A stretch of DNA of 64,000 bases from Limonium bicolor (Eukaryota > Streptophyta > Magnoliopsida > Caryophyllales > Plumbaginaceae), in the NCBI GenBank assembly GCA_023374045.1, contig CM041777.1, positions 461,495,827 to 461,559,826 on the forward strand, read 5' to 3'. The notes beneath the pieces were generated by a model. It saw nothing but the letters and a program-made list of their open reading frames with translations. It was not told the DNA's origin and ran no database searches. A program made the translations under genes and the position numbers. Positions 46,472 through 57,900 of the stretch are shown one piece after another. The stretch's first letter is position 1. Each line of letters begins with the position of its first letter.

Positions 46472-47105
46472 AGTTGTAGTTCTTTTTTTATTTTACACAC
46501 TCGTGTTGATATCCATTATCTTCCCGTATTCCCACTAGATTAATAACTGCACAAGTGCAATACCAAAACACTCAGTCATACAGAGTGCAGAGGCGAAACT
46601 CTCAGCAGCTAATATCTAATGAGTCAAACAGATAAGATGAGCGAATCATCATGTGAGTGGTATATTCCAAGTCCACTGTTCCTTCTCAAGGTATCCGCTA
46701 TTATATTAGCTGTTCTCTCATCATTGCGTAGTCACGCGTTTCAGTCCACATCATTTGGTAGATTTCCTCTGGATTGCAAAATTTTGCTCGGTCCTTATGA
46801 GGGTTCTACATATTATTCGTCCATAATGGGTTTTCATGTTTCTTTCCTTCGGTTTCACGTCCTTGAACGGTTTCCCTGTCTTCACTGTATACTGTCTACT
46901 GTTCTCTGTTGAAGGTTCTTGATTTCTCTAGCCCGTTGGTTAAACTGCGGCTCTTCTCGTCCATCGTCGAGGTAATCTGTCTTACTGTCCGTAGTACGGA
47001 GTTGACTACTTCTCGTGTTCCTAACACTACTTGTCTACTTGCATGGGGTACCGTACTGATACATTACTACTTACCCGACTAACTCATAAATAAGTCTGTC
47101 AGGCC
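46472..47105 (-). mobile_element. Element D internal domain, 5' part (truncated)
   Basis: On the minus strand it aligns with C from about 38535 to about 40070, including the CTCTGCACTCTG...ACTGAG and GGCCTGACAGA segments. About 1.4 kb of leader plus the PBS are missing before it. Confidence 0.7.
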
Positions 47106-49176
47106 CACCACATATTTTTCATTTAATTACCAAACTTCCACATAAAGTCTTAATTTTGACATTTATGTTACTTAATCACTTAGATAAATTTATTAAGTCA
47201 TTTCCTTAATCATTTTAAGGTCAAACATGACCATATTACCATGTTCTCTCACGGCAATTTAATGTTCACAAGTTTAAACTGGTATTAATGTATCAAGTTA
47301 AGGTTTAAATGATTTATACCTTGATTTAGCAAGGTTAAACCTTGTTTGGTCTCGCCACCTTAAGGAGAATTTCTCCACAGCTTGATCTACTTGTCTTCAT
47401 GTAGAAAACAAGACATGATTAAACTCCATACATGAGCTAACCATGAGAAGTAATTTAAGTCATGAAAATCATGAATGTTTACCTTAGATCTTCAAGTTTG
47501 TTGGAGTTCTACCTCGGCCCTTTTTTTCCAGTAGAGAAAGAGTATCAAAACACTCTTAAAAACAAGGTACAAAACCGTGGGTAACTAGCTTGGAAGATGG
47601 CTAAGATTTACCTTGTTTAAGATGCCAAAAATGGTGTTTTTGGCATGGATCTAGCTACTCCTTGTAGATCTTGGTATACCAACTGAATCCACATGAAAAG
47701 GAGAAGAAAATAAGGCTTGGAGACCAAGTTTTACAACCGAAATTTACAAGGAAGAAGAGATATGTGCTTAAAGCACATTTTTACCTTAAATGATCAAGAC
47801 TTGAACTTTACTCCTTATATCTTGTTACAGCCTAAAATAATCCTTCCTTTAACCTCCAAAACACTCTACATAAATGTGTAGAAATGGTTGGAGTCTAGAT
47901 CAATGGAAAAAGGAAAGAAAGATGAGGAAAATGGACATTTTTATGCCTTAGAAGCTTACCTAGAGCAAGAGCTCTCACCAACTGAACTTGCTGCTTACCT
48001 ACGGTCATGGAGGAGCCAAATGAGAGGGTTTGGCAAGTGAACTCTCGGCTGGAATGGAGTAATGAAGAAGGTAGGCTAATTTTATCCTTAAAGTCATTTT
48101 TTTGCTTATTTTATGTTCTTAATGATTTGATGACTCATTGCTGATTGATTGTAGTTGTTTAATCAATGGGGACAAAGACTATAGGCAGCCGGCCATGAAT
48201 GGAGTGGTGGGTGGATGATTGGTACTTAATTGATCCAATAATGGAGTAATAATGTCATTTTAATCAATTTAATAGGTGAATCATCACCCATTGCTTGGAA
48301 TCGGCCATGAATTAAGGAGAGCAGCCCTTAATCAATCGGTGCAGGTCACATGAAGTGGGTAGACAGGTTTGTTTAATTAAAAGTGGTTGATTAAAATACT
48401 AAAATGTGTAATAAGCTTTACTTTTGATAATGTAAAGTTGTTTAATCATTCTTTGCAAGTGGGAATGGCTACCAGCTGGTTAGGATCCTTAATTAACCGA
48501 TTTTATGAGGTCCAGTTCGTGGTCAATGGTCAACATTGGCCAATTTTTGTCAATGTTGACTCAAACGGGCCCCCTTTTAGGGTTTTATTAATATTTTAAT
48601 ATTAAATTTGTAAAAATTTGTAAATTTCTAGAATTAAATTCCTAATATGATATAATATGATATTTTATCATATTTAAAGGTAATTATGACATTTAAGCCC
48701 ATTAAAAACCAATTTAGAAGGCAATTACACAAAAACGTGCTTTCAGGAGTTTTAGCGTACATTTTGTCGCAAGGTGTTTCTGAGCTTGGTTTTCTTTGAG
48801 AACGGTTTTGTTGTGTTCCTTACATGATATTTGATCATGGTATCCAATTTTATATCATTTAGAGGTCATTAGACCTTTAAGGTATTCTTAGAGCACATTT
48901 TTGCCCTACTTGACCTTGAAGCATGTAAATGTTTGTTCTTTGTGTTGGAGTGTTGTCCAACAATTGTAATATGTTTAGTAATGTGTTAATAAGCTTAGGA
49001 CAAAGTTTTAGATCCTAAGAAGTTCATTTTGGTATTTATTTACCCTACACAGTCAAAAGGTGCAACATCTTGTTTTGTGTTGACCACTGTTGTTCTCAGT
49101 TGACTTTTAAGGCATGTTTAGGCCTTAATCAATGTGATTAGATATTTAATCCATATTTTATTAGTTGGGGTATTTA
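47106..49176 (-). mobile_element. Element D, 5' LTR (truncated)
   Basis: Matches 29715-31769. The 3' ~815 bases or more of the LTR are missing; the break joins LTR to internal domain at GGCC/CACCACAT, where both sides share a few bases. The outer end reads GGGGTATTTA, one base short of the other copy. Confidence 0.8.
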
Positions 49177-51053
49177 AGTATGAGCTTGGTATTAATAGCC
49201 ATGTTTGAAACATTATCAGTGGAACAAGTGTGAACCGAGGAACGTGAGGTGAACCGGTAAAGTTAACCCAAGGTGAAAGGTATGATTTTCTCATGCCCCG
49301 TATGCTACCTTGGTTACTCTGATTTGTGTGCTTGTTTGATTGTGTGATCACCTTAACAAGATAAATGCACGAATCGGACTGTTTGCACCTTGCCTGTGCT
49401 TGTATTGTAATGTCGATTGTTGGATTGTCTATTAAATTGAACTTTGTATAATTTATTAAATGTGTGGTTGTGGATGAGCTTGAATGTTGAGTGTATTGTA
49501 GTTTGGCTCATAGTCGAGTCTTGTTTGATTAGCGACTCGTAGAAAAGTCATGTTGCGAATTAACGAAAACGTGGAACACACGATAATTATCGAACTAAGA
49601 AACAAAAATGCAAACTGATAAACTCACTAGAACGTGAGAGATAGTTGTACGGGATTAGTAAACTCCCGATAACGGTTAGAGAACCGAATTGATTTAATCC
49701 ACAAACAATTAATAGTGGAAGTATGTAAAAATCTCTACTTAGAGGATTTAATGAATGCTCAAGATATGAACCTTGAGAGAAGTAAAGAATGGTAAGGGAT
49801 CACCAAACCCCTTAGAAAGATAGTCGAACCCCAATGAGAGGATCTGACTAGTATAAACAATGTCCCGAACATAAGAGTATTCGATAAGTTGGGTAAAACC
49901 TTAAATCTGAGAATACTAGACATTGAGTAATTCCCTAAGCTAATAGATGTTATCGAGAGATATACCTCTAGGCTAATCCATGAGATTGTGAAATGACTTC
50001 AAGAGAGGAGTTTTGGGAATTTGAGTAGTTCGGTAGAGAACTGGACATTTGAGAATTTGAGGAGCTAATTGTATAGCTCAATTTGTATTTGTAAGCCCGG
50101 TGGTGAGTCTTGTGTATGACTCTGCCCGGAGGTCATGGGCAAAGACTTAAAAGATGCCTTTGAGTATTGAGAATTGATTTGAGAACTTGAGTATTGGAGT
50201 ATTTGATTTGAGAATTTGAGTATTGAGATTGAGTTGAGACTTGAGAGACTTGAGAAATTGAGTTGAGTGGAGAATTGAGTTGAGTATCGTATAACTTGTT
50301 TGAGGTTGAGAGTAAGAGAATTTGAGTTAGAGTACCCAAGAGAGTGGGTAAGACAATGAGTAATTGAGTAAGGCATAGTGAGGTCGAACCCTCAACGCCT
50401 AAGTATAGGATATAATAAACTAACCTCTTGATGTGTGTGTTAGGGTTTATATTCGGTGTTGAACCGTGATTGTGCTAATATACATAAATAATGTATCGTT
50501 GCCTTGCATGCTGTTTGAATTAAAATGAACCGCATGTTCTCGACCAAAGTAGTCGGTGTACCCCTGTTAGCACGCGGGGTATGCGAATTTCATATGCAGC
50601 AATTTGCTGAGCCCCTAGGGGCACCGTTTTTATTTTACAGGAACATTGGAACCGAATACTGTTCGAGAGTAGGACGGGGTTGGAAGTTTAACATGGGTAG
50701 TTGATTAGGAATATTTGTATGTTGTAAAGATGGTACTGTAAGACCGGAATGATACCGGCAAGCTTGTGAATTGTAGAAACTCGGTATAGAATTGAATGAG
50801 GTTTGTATTTGTATTGTATTTGAATTGGTTAAGGAATGGAATGGTATTTGTAATTGTAGAGTACTCGGTATATTCGACATCAGACCGATATTGTAATTTG
50901 ATTGTTGTATTTAAGTTTGGATTGGCCTTGTTAGTCACATGGGTGACTAACGGCGTTGTATCACCCCCGGTTGTATTGGAATTCCGCTGCTTGTGTAATG
51001 GTAATAGAGACGGGTTAGAAGATAATTGTGTGATTACCGGTAGGGGTGTTACA
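49177..51053 (+). mobile_element. Element E, 3' part of an LTR
   Basis: Similar to 2610-4454 of the A LTR: the ACATTATCAGTGGAACAAGTG segment, TACCCC...GGGGTA stem, CAGCAATTTGCTG, CCCCTAGGGG and TTTTATTTTACAG. It ends GGGGTGTTACA at 51053. No PBS follows, so it is a 3' or solo LTR. Its 5' part would lie beyond element D. Confidence 0.75.
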
Positions 51054-51669
51054 ATGTATGTCTGTCTACATGTTTTAAGAATTCTGGGGTGTTTGTATTC
51101 AGGTCCTACTTGTATAAATTTGCATGATCAGGTTTCGGGTTGTTAAAATCTGCTCGAATGCGAAGGCCGAATTTGTTTAACGTGCTGGTACCTAGTTTGA
51201 ACTGGCTAACCTCATTTGCTCTTCTTGTTAGTTTGGATAAAACATGTATATTTTCCATTGAAAGTTTGTCTCATGCGCAGCTCACTGACTTGTTTTGGTG
51301 ATCGATGGTCATTGTTCGATTGCAAATATTATCCATTCATTATTCTTGCTTATACCGATTCTTTTTAGAACATCCTTTATACTGCTAATCTGAAGCGTTT
51401 ATGAAAACACTACTAGCTCAAATGAATATAGTCTTTCGTGAGAGCTTGGTTGATTTTGTTCCAAATTCCACTTTTGCTGAAAAAAAAAGAAAAGGACAAG
51501 GTCGGGTTTAATTAGGATTTGGTTATTGATCGGATTTTTGATTTCATTTGTTTGTCATGTGAATTACTTGCTCTCTGATTATATATATATATATACATGT
51601 ACATGCTTAATGTATTACAGCTTTGTTGCAATCTTTTAATTCATTGCTCTTTATTTATATCTATTGTTG
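51054..51669. other. Unassigned spacer
   Basis: About 600 bases after the nested elements with no recognisable gene, RNA or transposon end. It contains an (AT)n tract at 51579-51593. Confidence 0.5.
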
Positions 51670-54519
51670 AAACCCTAGACAGCCTTCTAGGTCACCCATT
51701 TATGATAAGTCTTGGGGGTACCCCACAGCTAGCTCATTTCTATTTGCTTTGTGGGGACTAATACCCTCCAAACTTTGAAGTTCTTTTTAAAGCCTTTGAA
51801 GGTACCCCACAGCTAGCTCATTTCTATTTGCTTTGTGAGGAACAATACCTTCCACACTTGTAAAGCCTATCCCAAACCACCCCCTAATTTCACTTAAAAA
51901 ACTTAAACCTAGAAAAAAAGAATAAATTCAAATCCAATTTGAGTCCAAATTCAATTTCACCTTCAGTATGAAACAAGGCCCAAATGTGGTCCAACTTCCA
52001 ATGTCCATATTCAACCCCCAAGGCCTAATCAGGCCCAGATTCTAAATAAGTCTCAAAATTTTAATCAGGCCTAAAAAATCAAGTCAAGCCCAACATCCCA
52101 AACCAAATCGAGGCCTAAACCCAAATCGAGGCCCAAACCCAAATCGAGGCCCAAACCCAAATCGAGGCCCAAACCAAAATCAAGCCCCAAACCAAACCCA
52201 AGCCCACAAAATCTGTGGCCTAAGCCCACAAAACCCGTAGCCCAAGGCCACAAAGCCCGAGGCCCAAACCCATAAAATCCAAGGCCCAAAATAGGTCCAA
52301 GTCCACAAATCAGCCCAAATCAAAAGACCACTCCCAGGCCCAATTCAAATCACACTTCAGTCAAAATCAAAAGGCCAAAAACAAGCTCAGCTCAAACAGG
52401 GCCTAATCCGGCCCAAAAGCTCAAGCAAGGCCCAATTTGGCCCAAGTCCAAACGTAGCCCAATTTGGCCCAAAAGCCCAAACAAGGCCCAATTAGGCCCA
52501 AAAGCCCACACAAGGCCTAATTCGGCCCAAAACCCAACCTTTGACAGTGACCTAACTTTGACTCGGTCCAACTTTGACCAATCCGAACTTTGACCTTGAC
52601 CCAACTTTAACCTGGTCCAACTTTGACCTGGTCCAACTTTGACCAACCCAAGTTTGACCTTGACCCAACTTTGACTCGATCTAACTTTGACCCGGCCCAT
52701 TTTCCAACCCCAATCTAAATTCAATTCAAACCAATTTAATTCAAACCCAATTCATTCAGCCCTATTCAATTCAAATCCAGATTCAATTGATCCAATTTAA
52801 ACTCGACTTGTAAATCCCATTCAAATCCAAACTCCAAAAATCTCTCTTCTCAAATTTCAAACAATCACTTTATTCGAATTTCATCAAGTTTTCAAAGGAA
52901 ACCATTTTGTGGAATTTTAAAAGAAAAATTTTTCTCACATCACAAAATACTCTTCTCAAACGCAGAAAGTTCTTCCCACATATACATAAAGTTTTCTCCT
53001 AAAACATATCTCAAAATCATGTTTCTTCACCAAGAATTCCGAACAACTTCAAAAAATTCAAACTTAGTTTTCAACTCAAAATTAAACCGTTTTCGAGGAA
53101 CAAGAAATGTCTAACTCCTTCAAAACATTTCCTTCTTGGTTAGACATCACTTGTCTTCCTTCCAAATAAAATCCCAGGCGGGGCACTGGGGTCGTAACCT
53201 CCCTTGTGGCAGTCTGGATCTCTTTAGGCGGGGCATTAGGGTGAAAAAACTCCTCTAATTGCAGCCTAGATTTTTACAAGGCGGGGTGCTAGGGAAGTAA
53301 CAACCTTCCAAGCTGCAGCCGGGATTTTAGAATCGTCTAACTTCATTCTACTCAATTTTAAAGTTTTCGATTTCTAATGTTTTAAAACCCAGGAGTTAGA
53401 GACCTTATTAGGGTTTGATCAAGGGACCTCATTCATGGTGTTTCTCTCTAAACCCTAGTTTTCGACATAAATACATTGCCCCATCTTTCGAGCCTCGACA
53501 CTTACCATTAATTAAGTGTTGTACTCGAGGGGGTACATAGGGTGTTCCCTCGGGATCACCCGCCCTTTCACAACAAAAATCATTTTCCTCAACCGTTGTC
53601 AAGCCTTGAACCTAAAAGCCCGGGATCTTTCCCAATTTCCAATTGCCTCACATACTCAAATCATCATTCAAACTCCAAATCACCTAACTCGAATCATCTC
53701 CCTAATCCCGACTTCTTCCAAACTTTTATAGTCTCATAGGCCCGTGTGTCTCACAGACGCGAACATCTCAATCTCTCCACCATTTTAAGATTCAAACGTC
53801 TCACAGACCCGAGCGTCGCATAGACCTTGATATCCCATTACTCCCATTACATGAACATCTTAAAAGTCTTATAGACCCGGGCGTCTTACAGACTCACCTC
53901 TCAAATCCAAAATTTTCTAAAACCTCAAAAACCTTCAAAACCCCAAAATCTCCAAAACCCGAAACTCGTGAACTACGTAAGGTCTGATCTCAACAGGGAG
54001 TTGAGTACGTAGGCAGCCCATCTAGGGTGCGACCCCATTCCAATAAAAAACCCCTTTTCCACTCTAAGGTGTTCTTCATAACTCTCAAAACACTCAAAAC
54101 TTCTTAGGTTCCCACAAACTTCTAACCATCAGACTTTATGTCTTGTCTATTCACTCAACCTTCATTCTACACTCATCCGAATTCACCGATTCTTCTTCTT
54201 GGCGTTAGCTTGGCAGAAAAGCTCACCTCATTCACTTTTCTCTCTTTTCATCCTAATCCTATCCTTGGCTTATAATTGAATCTCTCTAAAAAGGTTTTAA
54301 GAGAAGGTAATCCCGACAATTGGAGACCGAGGTTTCCTCAGGCACCAATCCAAAGTCGTGGTCGTTGCCACTTCTAAGGGTGTAACCCAGTGCGAACCCA
54401 CAATAGAATCTCTGCAAATGACCAGATAAGTCCTATCCATAGACAACAATTTCAGAGTCAACCATTGGTTCTTGGAACCCTCCTTCCCTTTCCTTCCTTG
54501 TTCCTTAGGTCAAACTAGG
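51670..54519 (+). mobile_element. Left Tat/Ogre-like LTR sequence
   Basis: About 2.85 kb whose reverse complement recurs at 55252-57900. Shared landmarks are the GGCGGGGC.TTAGGGT motifs (53175-53330 and 56575-56715), TTCTCCTAAAAC and the CCCGACAATTGGAGACCGAG segment. The stretch CTGATCTCAACAGGGAGTTG...CGTAGGCAGCC near 53985-54020 is of a type seen in plant Tat/Ogre LTR regions. GGTGGCGACTCTAGTC follows at 54519. No protein coding; GGCCCAA-rich low complexity at 52030-52530. Confidence 0.6.
51718..51838 (+). repeat. Direct repeat pair inside the left Tat-like LTR
   Basis: GGTACCCCACAGCTAGCTCA plus the following TTTCTATTTGCTTTGTG occurs at 51717-51753 and again at 51801-51837, about 84 bp apart. 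It looks like a local duplication. Confidence 0.75.
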
Positions 54520-54778
54520 TGGCGACTCTAGTCATTTCCGTCCTTAAGGCATAAGTCCGCGTGGAGCCCATTGAGAGCGGGCGTAGTGTTCACTAACACT
54601 CCCCATATGCTTTCTGGGAAAGACGGACGATAAAGTAGGTATTTGAGGGATGCCAAGAATAACGGGTTTTCACCCTCCACAGAATGGCAAATTCTAGGAT
54701 CTAGGCTTTTCAGTCATAACCATTTAGACAGACCCCCCTCATACCAAAAATCACCCTTCACACCACACACACAAAAAA
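54520..54778 (+). other. PBS-like site and leader after the left Tat-like LTR
   Basis: TGGCGACTCTAGTC directly after the LTR resembles tRNA primer sites used by Tat/Ogre elements. The following 240 bases recur inverted at 55016-55251. Confidence 0.5.
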
Positions 54779-55015
54779 ACCCACCCTAGGAAAGCTAAAA
54801 AACGTCAAACTTTTTTAGTGTTTGTAATGGCGGGTTTAAGGTCGAATGACCCTAAACCCGCTAACACAACCATAAAAACCTGTCAAGTTAGTTGCTACAA
54901 TGTAAAGTATAGAACGTCTTCCAAATAGATTATCCTACCTTCTAAAAAACCCCAAAACCCACCTTAGCAAAGCTAAAAGGCGTCAAAGGCATTTTTAGGG
55001 TCTGTGGAGGGTGAT
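54779..55015. repeat. Central repeat between head-to-head LTRs, with hairpin
   Basis: Holds two direct copies of CCCACC.TAG.AAAGCTAAAA (54779 and about 54958) and a 14-bp stem with a 4-base loop (GCGGGTTTAAGGTC / GACCCTAAACCCGC, 54830-54861). The part 54848-54985 recurs at about 61325-61465. Confidence 0.65.
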
Positions 55016-55251
55016 TTTTCAGTATGAGGGGGGGTCTATCTAAATGTGTTCTAGCTGAGAAGTCTAGATCCTAAAATGCCATTCTGTGGAGGGTGAAAAC
55101 CCGTTACTTTGGCATCCCTCAAATACCTACTAAATCGTCCGTCTTTCCCAGAAAGCATAAGGGGAATGCTAGTGAGCACTACACCCGCTCTCAATGGGCT
55201 CCACGCGGACTTATGCCCTAAGGGCAGAAATTGACTAGAGTCGCCACCTAG

Positions 55252-57900
55252 TTTGACCTAAGAACTAGGAAAGGAAGAGAAGGGTGGGTTCTAAGAAACC
55301 GTTGGTTGACTCTGAGATGTTCCCTATGGATAGGACTTGTCTGGTCGCGTCAGAGATTCTATTGTGGGTTCGTACTGGGTTACACCCCTTAGAAGTGGCA
55401 ACGACCACGACTTCGGATTGGTGCCCGAGGAAACCTCGGTCTCCAATTGTCGGGATTGCCCTCTTTCAAAACCTTAGAGAGATTCGTTTAAAAGCCAAAG
55501 GATAGGATTGAGTGTGGATTGAGGAGTAGATGATTTCAAAGAGTTCGAAGAAAAGGCTGGTCTTGTGATATTGGTCGGTGAAGTTAGTTTGAATGTTGAG
55601 AAATTTTGATTATTTCTGAGAGGTTTGAGGTTGTTTTGACTTTCACGAGTTTAAAAGGGTGTTGGAAGTTTTGAGGAGCCAAAAGACATTTTGGTTATTA
55701 TAGGGCTGAGGGGTATTTTGGTCATTTCGTAGAGCTGAGGGGTATTGTAGAGCTGAGGGGTATTTTGGTCATTTTTGTAGGGCCGAGGGGTATTTTGGTC
55801 ATTTTGTAGAACTTAGGGGTATTTTGGTCATTTTGTAGAGTTTAGGGGTATTTTGGTCATTTTGTGAAGCTGAGGGGTATTTTGGTCATTTTGTGAAGCT
55901 GAGGGGTTTTTTGGTCATTTTGTGAAGCTGAAGGGTATTTTGGTCATTTTGTGAAGCTGAGAGGTGTCCGGACTCTTTGGTGGAATTTGAGGAGTATCTC
56001 GTGTTTTATAAAGTTTGGATTTTTGCATGGTCAAATTTTTGGGTTGTTTCAAGAAGTCGAAAGGGTTGACGGAGTGTGAAAGAAGATATTTAGTCTACAG
56101 GTGTTTGGGTTTTTAAAGATGTTTCAGGTTTAAGACGACTAAGGTTGTTCGGGAGCATTTAAGAGTAAAGGGTCCTATGTTAGCGAGACTTGTGACTCCG
56201 AGTTTGCTTAGAATAGGATTGGGGAATGTCCATGGGTTAAAGCTCTAATGAAAGGATTTGATTAATTTATTCAGAATTGTCTCTCTTTAATTTTTAAACT
56301 GAAAATCATTTTTGTTGCAAAAGGGTGGATAATCCCGAGGGACTACCCTATGTACCCCCTCGAACATGACGCTTAACTAATAATAAGTGTCGAGGCTCGA
56401 AAGATGGGGCAATGAATTTATGTCGAAATATAGGATTTAAAGAGAAGTATCATGAATGGGATACTCTCAGTCAAACCCTAATAACGTCTCTAACTCCCGG
56501 GTTTAAAACATTAAAAGCCGAAAATACTGAAATCGAGTGGAAGGGAGTTAGACGATTCTAAAATCCCAGCTGCAACTAGGAAGGCCGTTACTTCCCTAGC
56601 GCCCCGCCTTGTAGAAATCTAGGCTGCAATTAGGGGAGGTTTGTCACCCTAATGCCCCGCCTAAAGAGATCCAGACTGCGACAAGGGAGGTTATAACCCC
56701 AGTGCCCCGCCTCGGATTTTTATTTTGGGAAGGGAGACAAGCGATGATCTAACCATGGATGAAATGTTTTAAAGGGGTTAGACATTTCTTGCTCCCTGAA
56801 AACGGTTTATTTTTTAGTTAAAAAGAACTAAGTTTGAAAACTTTTGAAGTTGTTCAGAATTCTCTGTAAAGAAACACTGATTTTGAGAAATGTTTTAGGA
56901 GAAAACTTTCTGTATATGTGAGAAGAACTTTCTGCGTTTGAGAAGAGTTTTCTGTGATGTGAGAAGAGTTTTTCCTTTAAAATTCCACAAAATGGTTTCT
57001 TTTGAAAACAATAAAATGATTGTTTGAAAGTTTGAGAAAAGAGATTTTCAGGATTTTTGAATTAAAGCTGAATAATGAGGAATGTTTTTGGATTTTTGAT
57101 GTTTGGATGGAATCTACAATTTGGGTTCGAATGGGATTGAGTTTGAATTGGATTGAATTGAATTGGGCATGGAAAACGGACCAGGTCAAAGTTGGGTCAA
57201 AGTCAACACTTGGGTCAAATTCAACGTTTGGGTCATGGTCAAAGTTTGAGTCTTGGTCAACGTTTGGGTCCTGGTCAACGTTTGATTGGTCAAAGTTGGA
57301 TCGGATGGGCCTGATGGGCCAGGTTTGGACCGGATTAGGCCGATTGGGCTTGTGGGCCAGATTGGGCCTTGGATGGGTATTGGGCTTGATTAGGTGTTGG
57401 GCTTGACAGGGTCGTGGGCTTGGGCTGGTCAAGGGCCGTGGACTTGGGCGTTGGGTCGTGGACTTGGGCTTTGGGCCGTGGTTTGGACTTTGGGCCGTAG
57501 ACTTAGGCTTTGGGCCGTGGTCTTGGGCTTTGGGTCGTGAACTTGGGCTTTGGGCCATGGTTTGGAATTTGGGCCAGATCTGGTTTGGGCCGACTTTGGA
57601 TATTTGGGCCAGCTTTAGAAGTGGGCTGATCTAAGAAGTGGTCTTGATGGAATTGGGCCCTGATTTGGAGATTGGGCTTTGAAGATGGATTTCTAAAAAT
57701 GTTCTGATAAAAAATTTGAATTTACAATTGGATTATTATTGATTGTACATTTTATTCTGAAATTAAGGGATGATTTGGAAAATTTTATGGGATATGGGTA
57801 TTCCTCACATGGACCGTGTCTAGGACCCGTATGCATTGAGGATACCCCTAACCTAAGGCTTTTCTAAAAAGGGGTGACCTATGGGCTAGCTAGGGCTTAG
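55252..57900 (-). mobile_element. Right Tat/Ogre-like LTR sequence, inverted
   Basis: Reverse complement of the left LTR, roughly 80-90% similar by eye over shared blocks. The PBS-like site and leader are at 55016-55251 on the minus strand. It carries its own minisatellite (55690-55970) and a GGGCC/TTGGGC-rich low-complexity stretch (57300-57660). The right end near 57900 matches the left LTR start (TAGGTCACCC). Confidence 0.6.
55690..55970 (-). repeat. ~30-bp minisatellite
   Basis: About nine copies of a unit containing GCTGAGGGGTATTTTGGTCA followed by TTTTGTGAA. Absent from the corresponding part of the left LTR (about 53990-54300), so it expanded after the two copies separated. Confidence 0.85.

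Noticed and set aside
52071..52289. Gly-Leu-Asp repeat protein on the minus strand
   Set aside because: Translation of a simple GGCCCAAACCCAAATCGA-type repeat. No start context or domain.
56977..57558. 193-codon proline/asparagine-rich frame
   Set aside because: Made of GGTCAAAGTTGGGTC-type and GGGCC-rich repeats in the inverted LTR. Its counterpart in the left LTR is not open in the same way.
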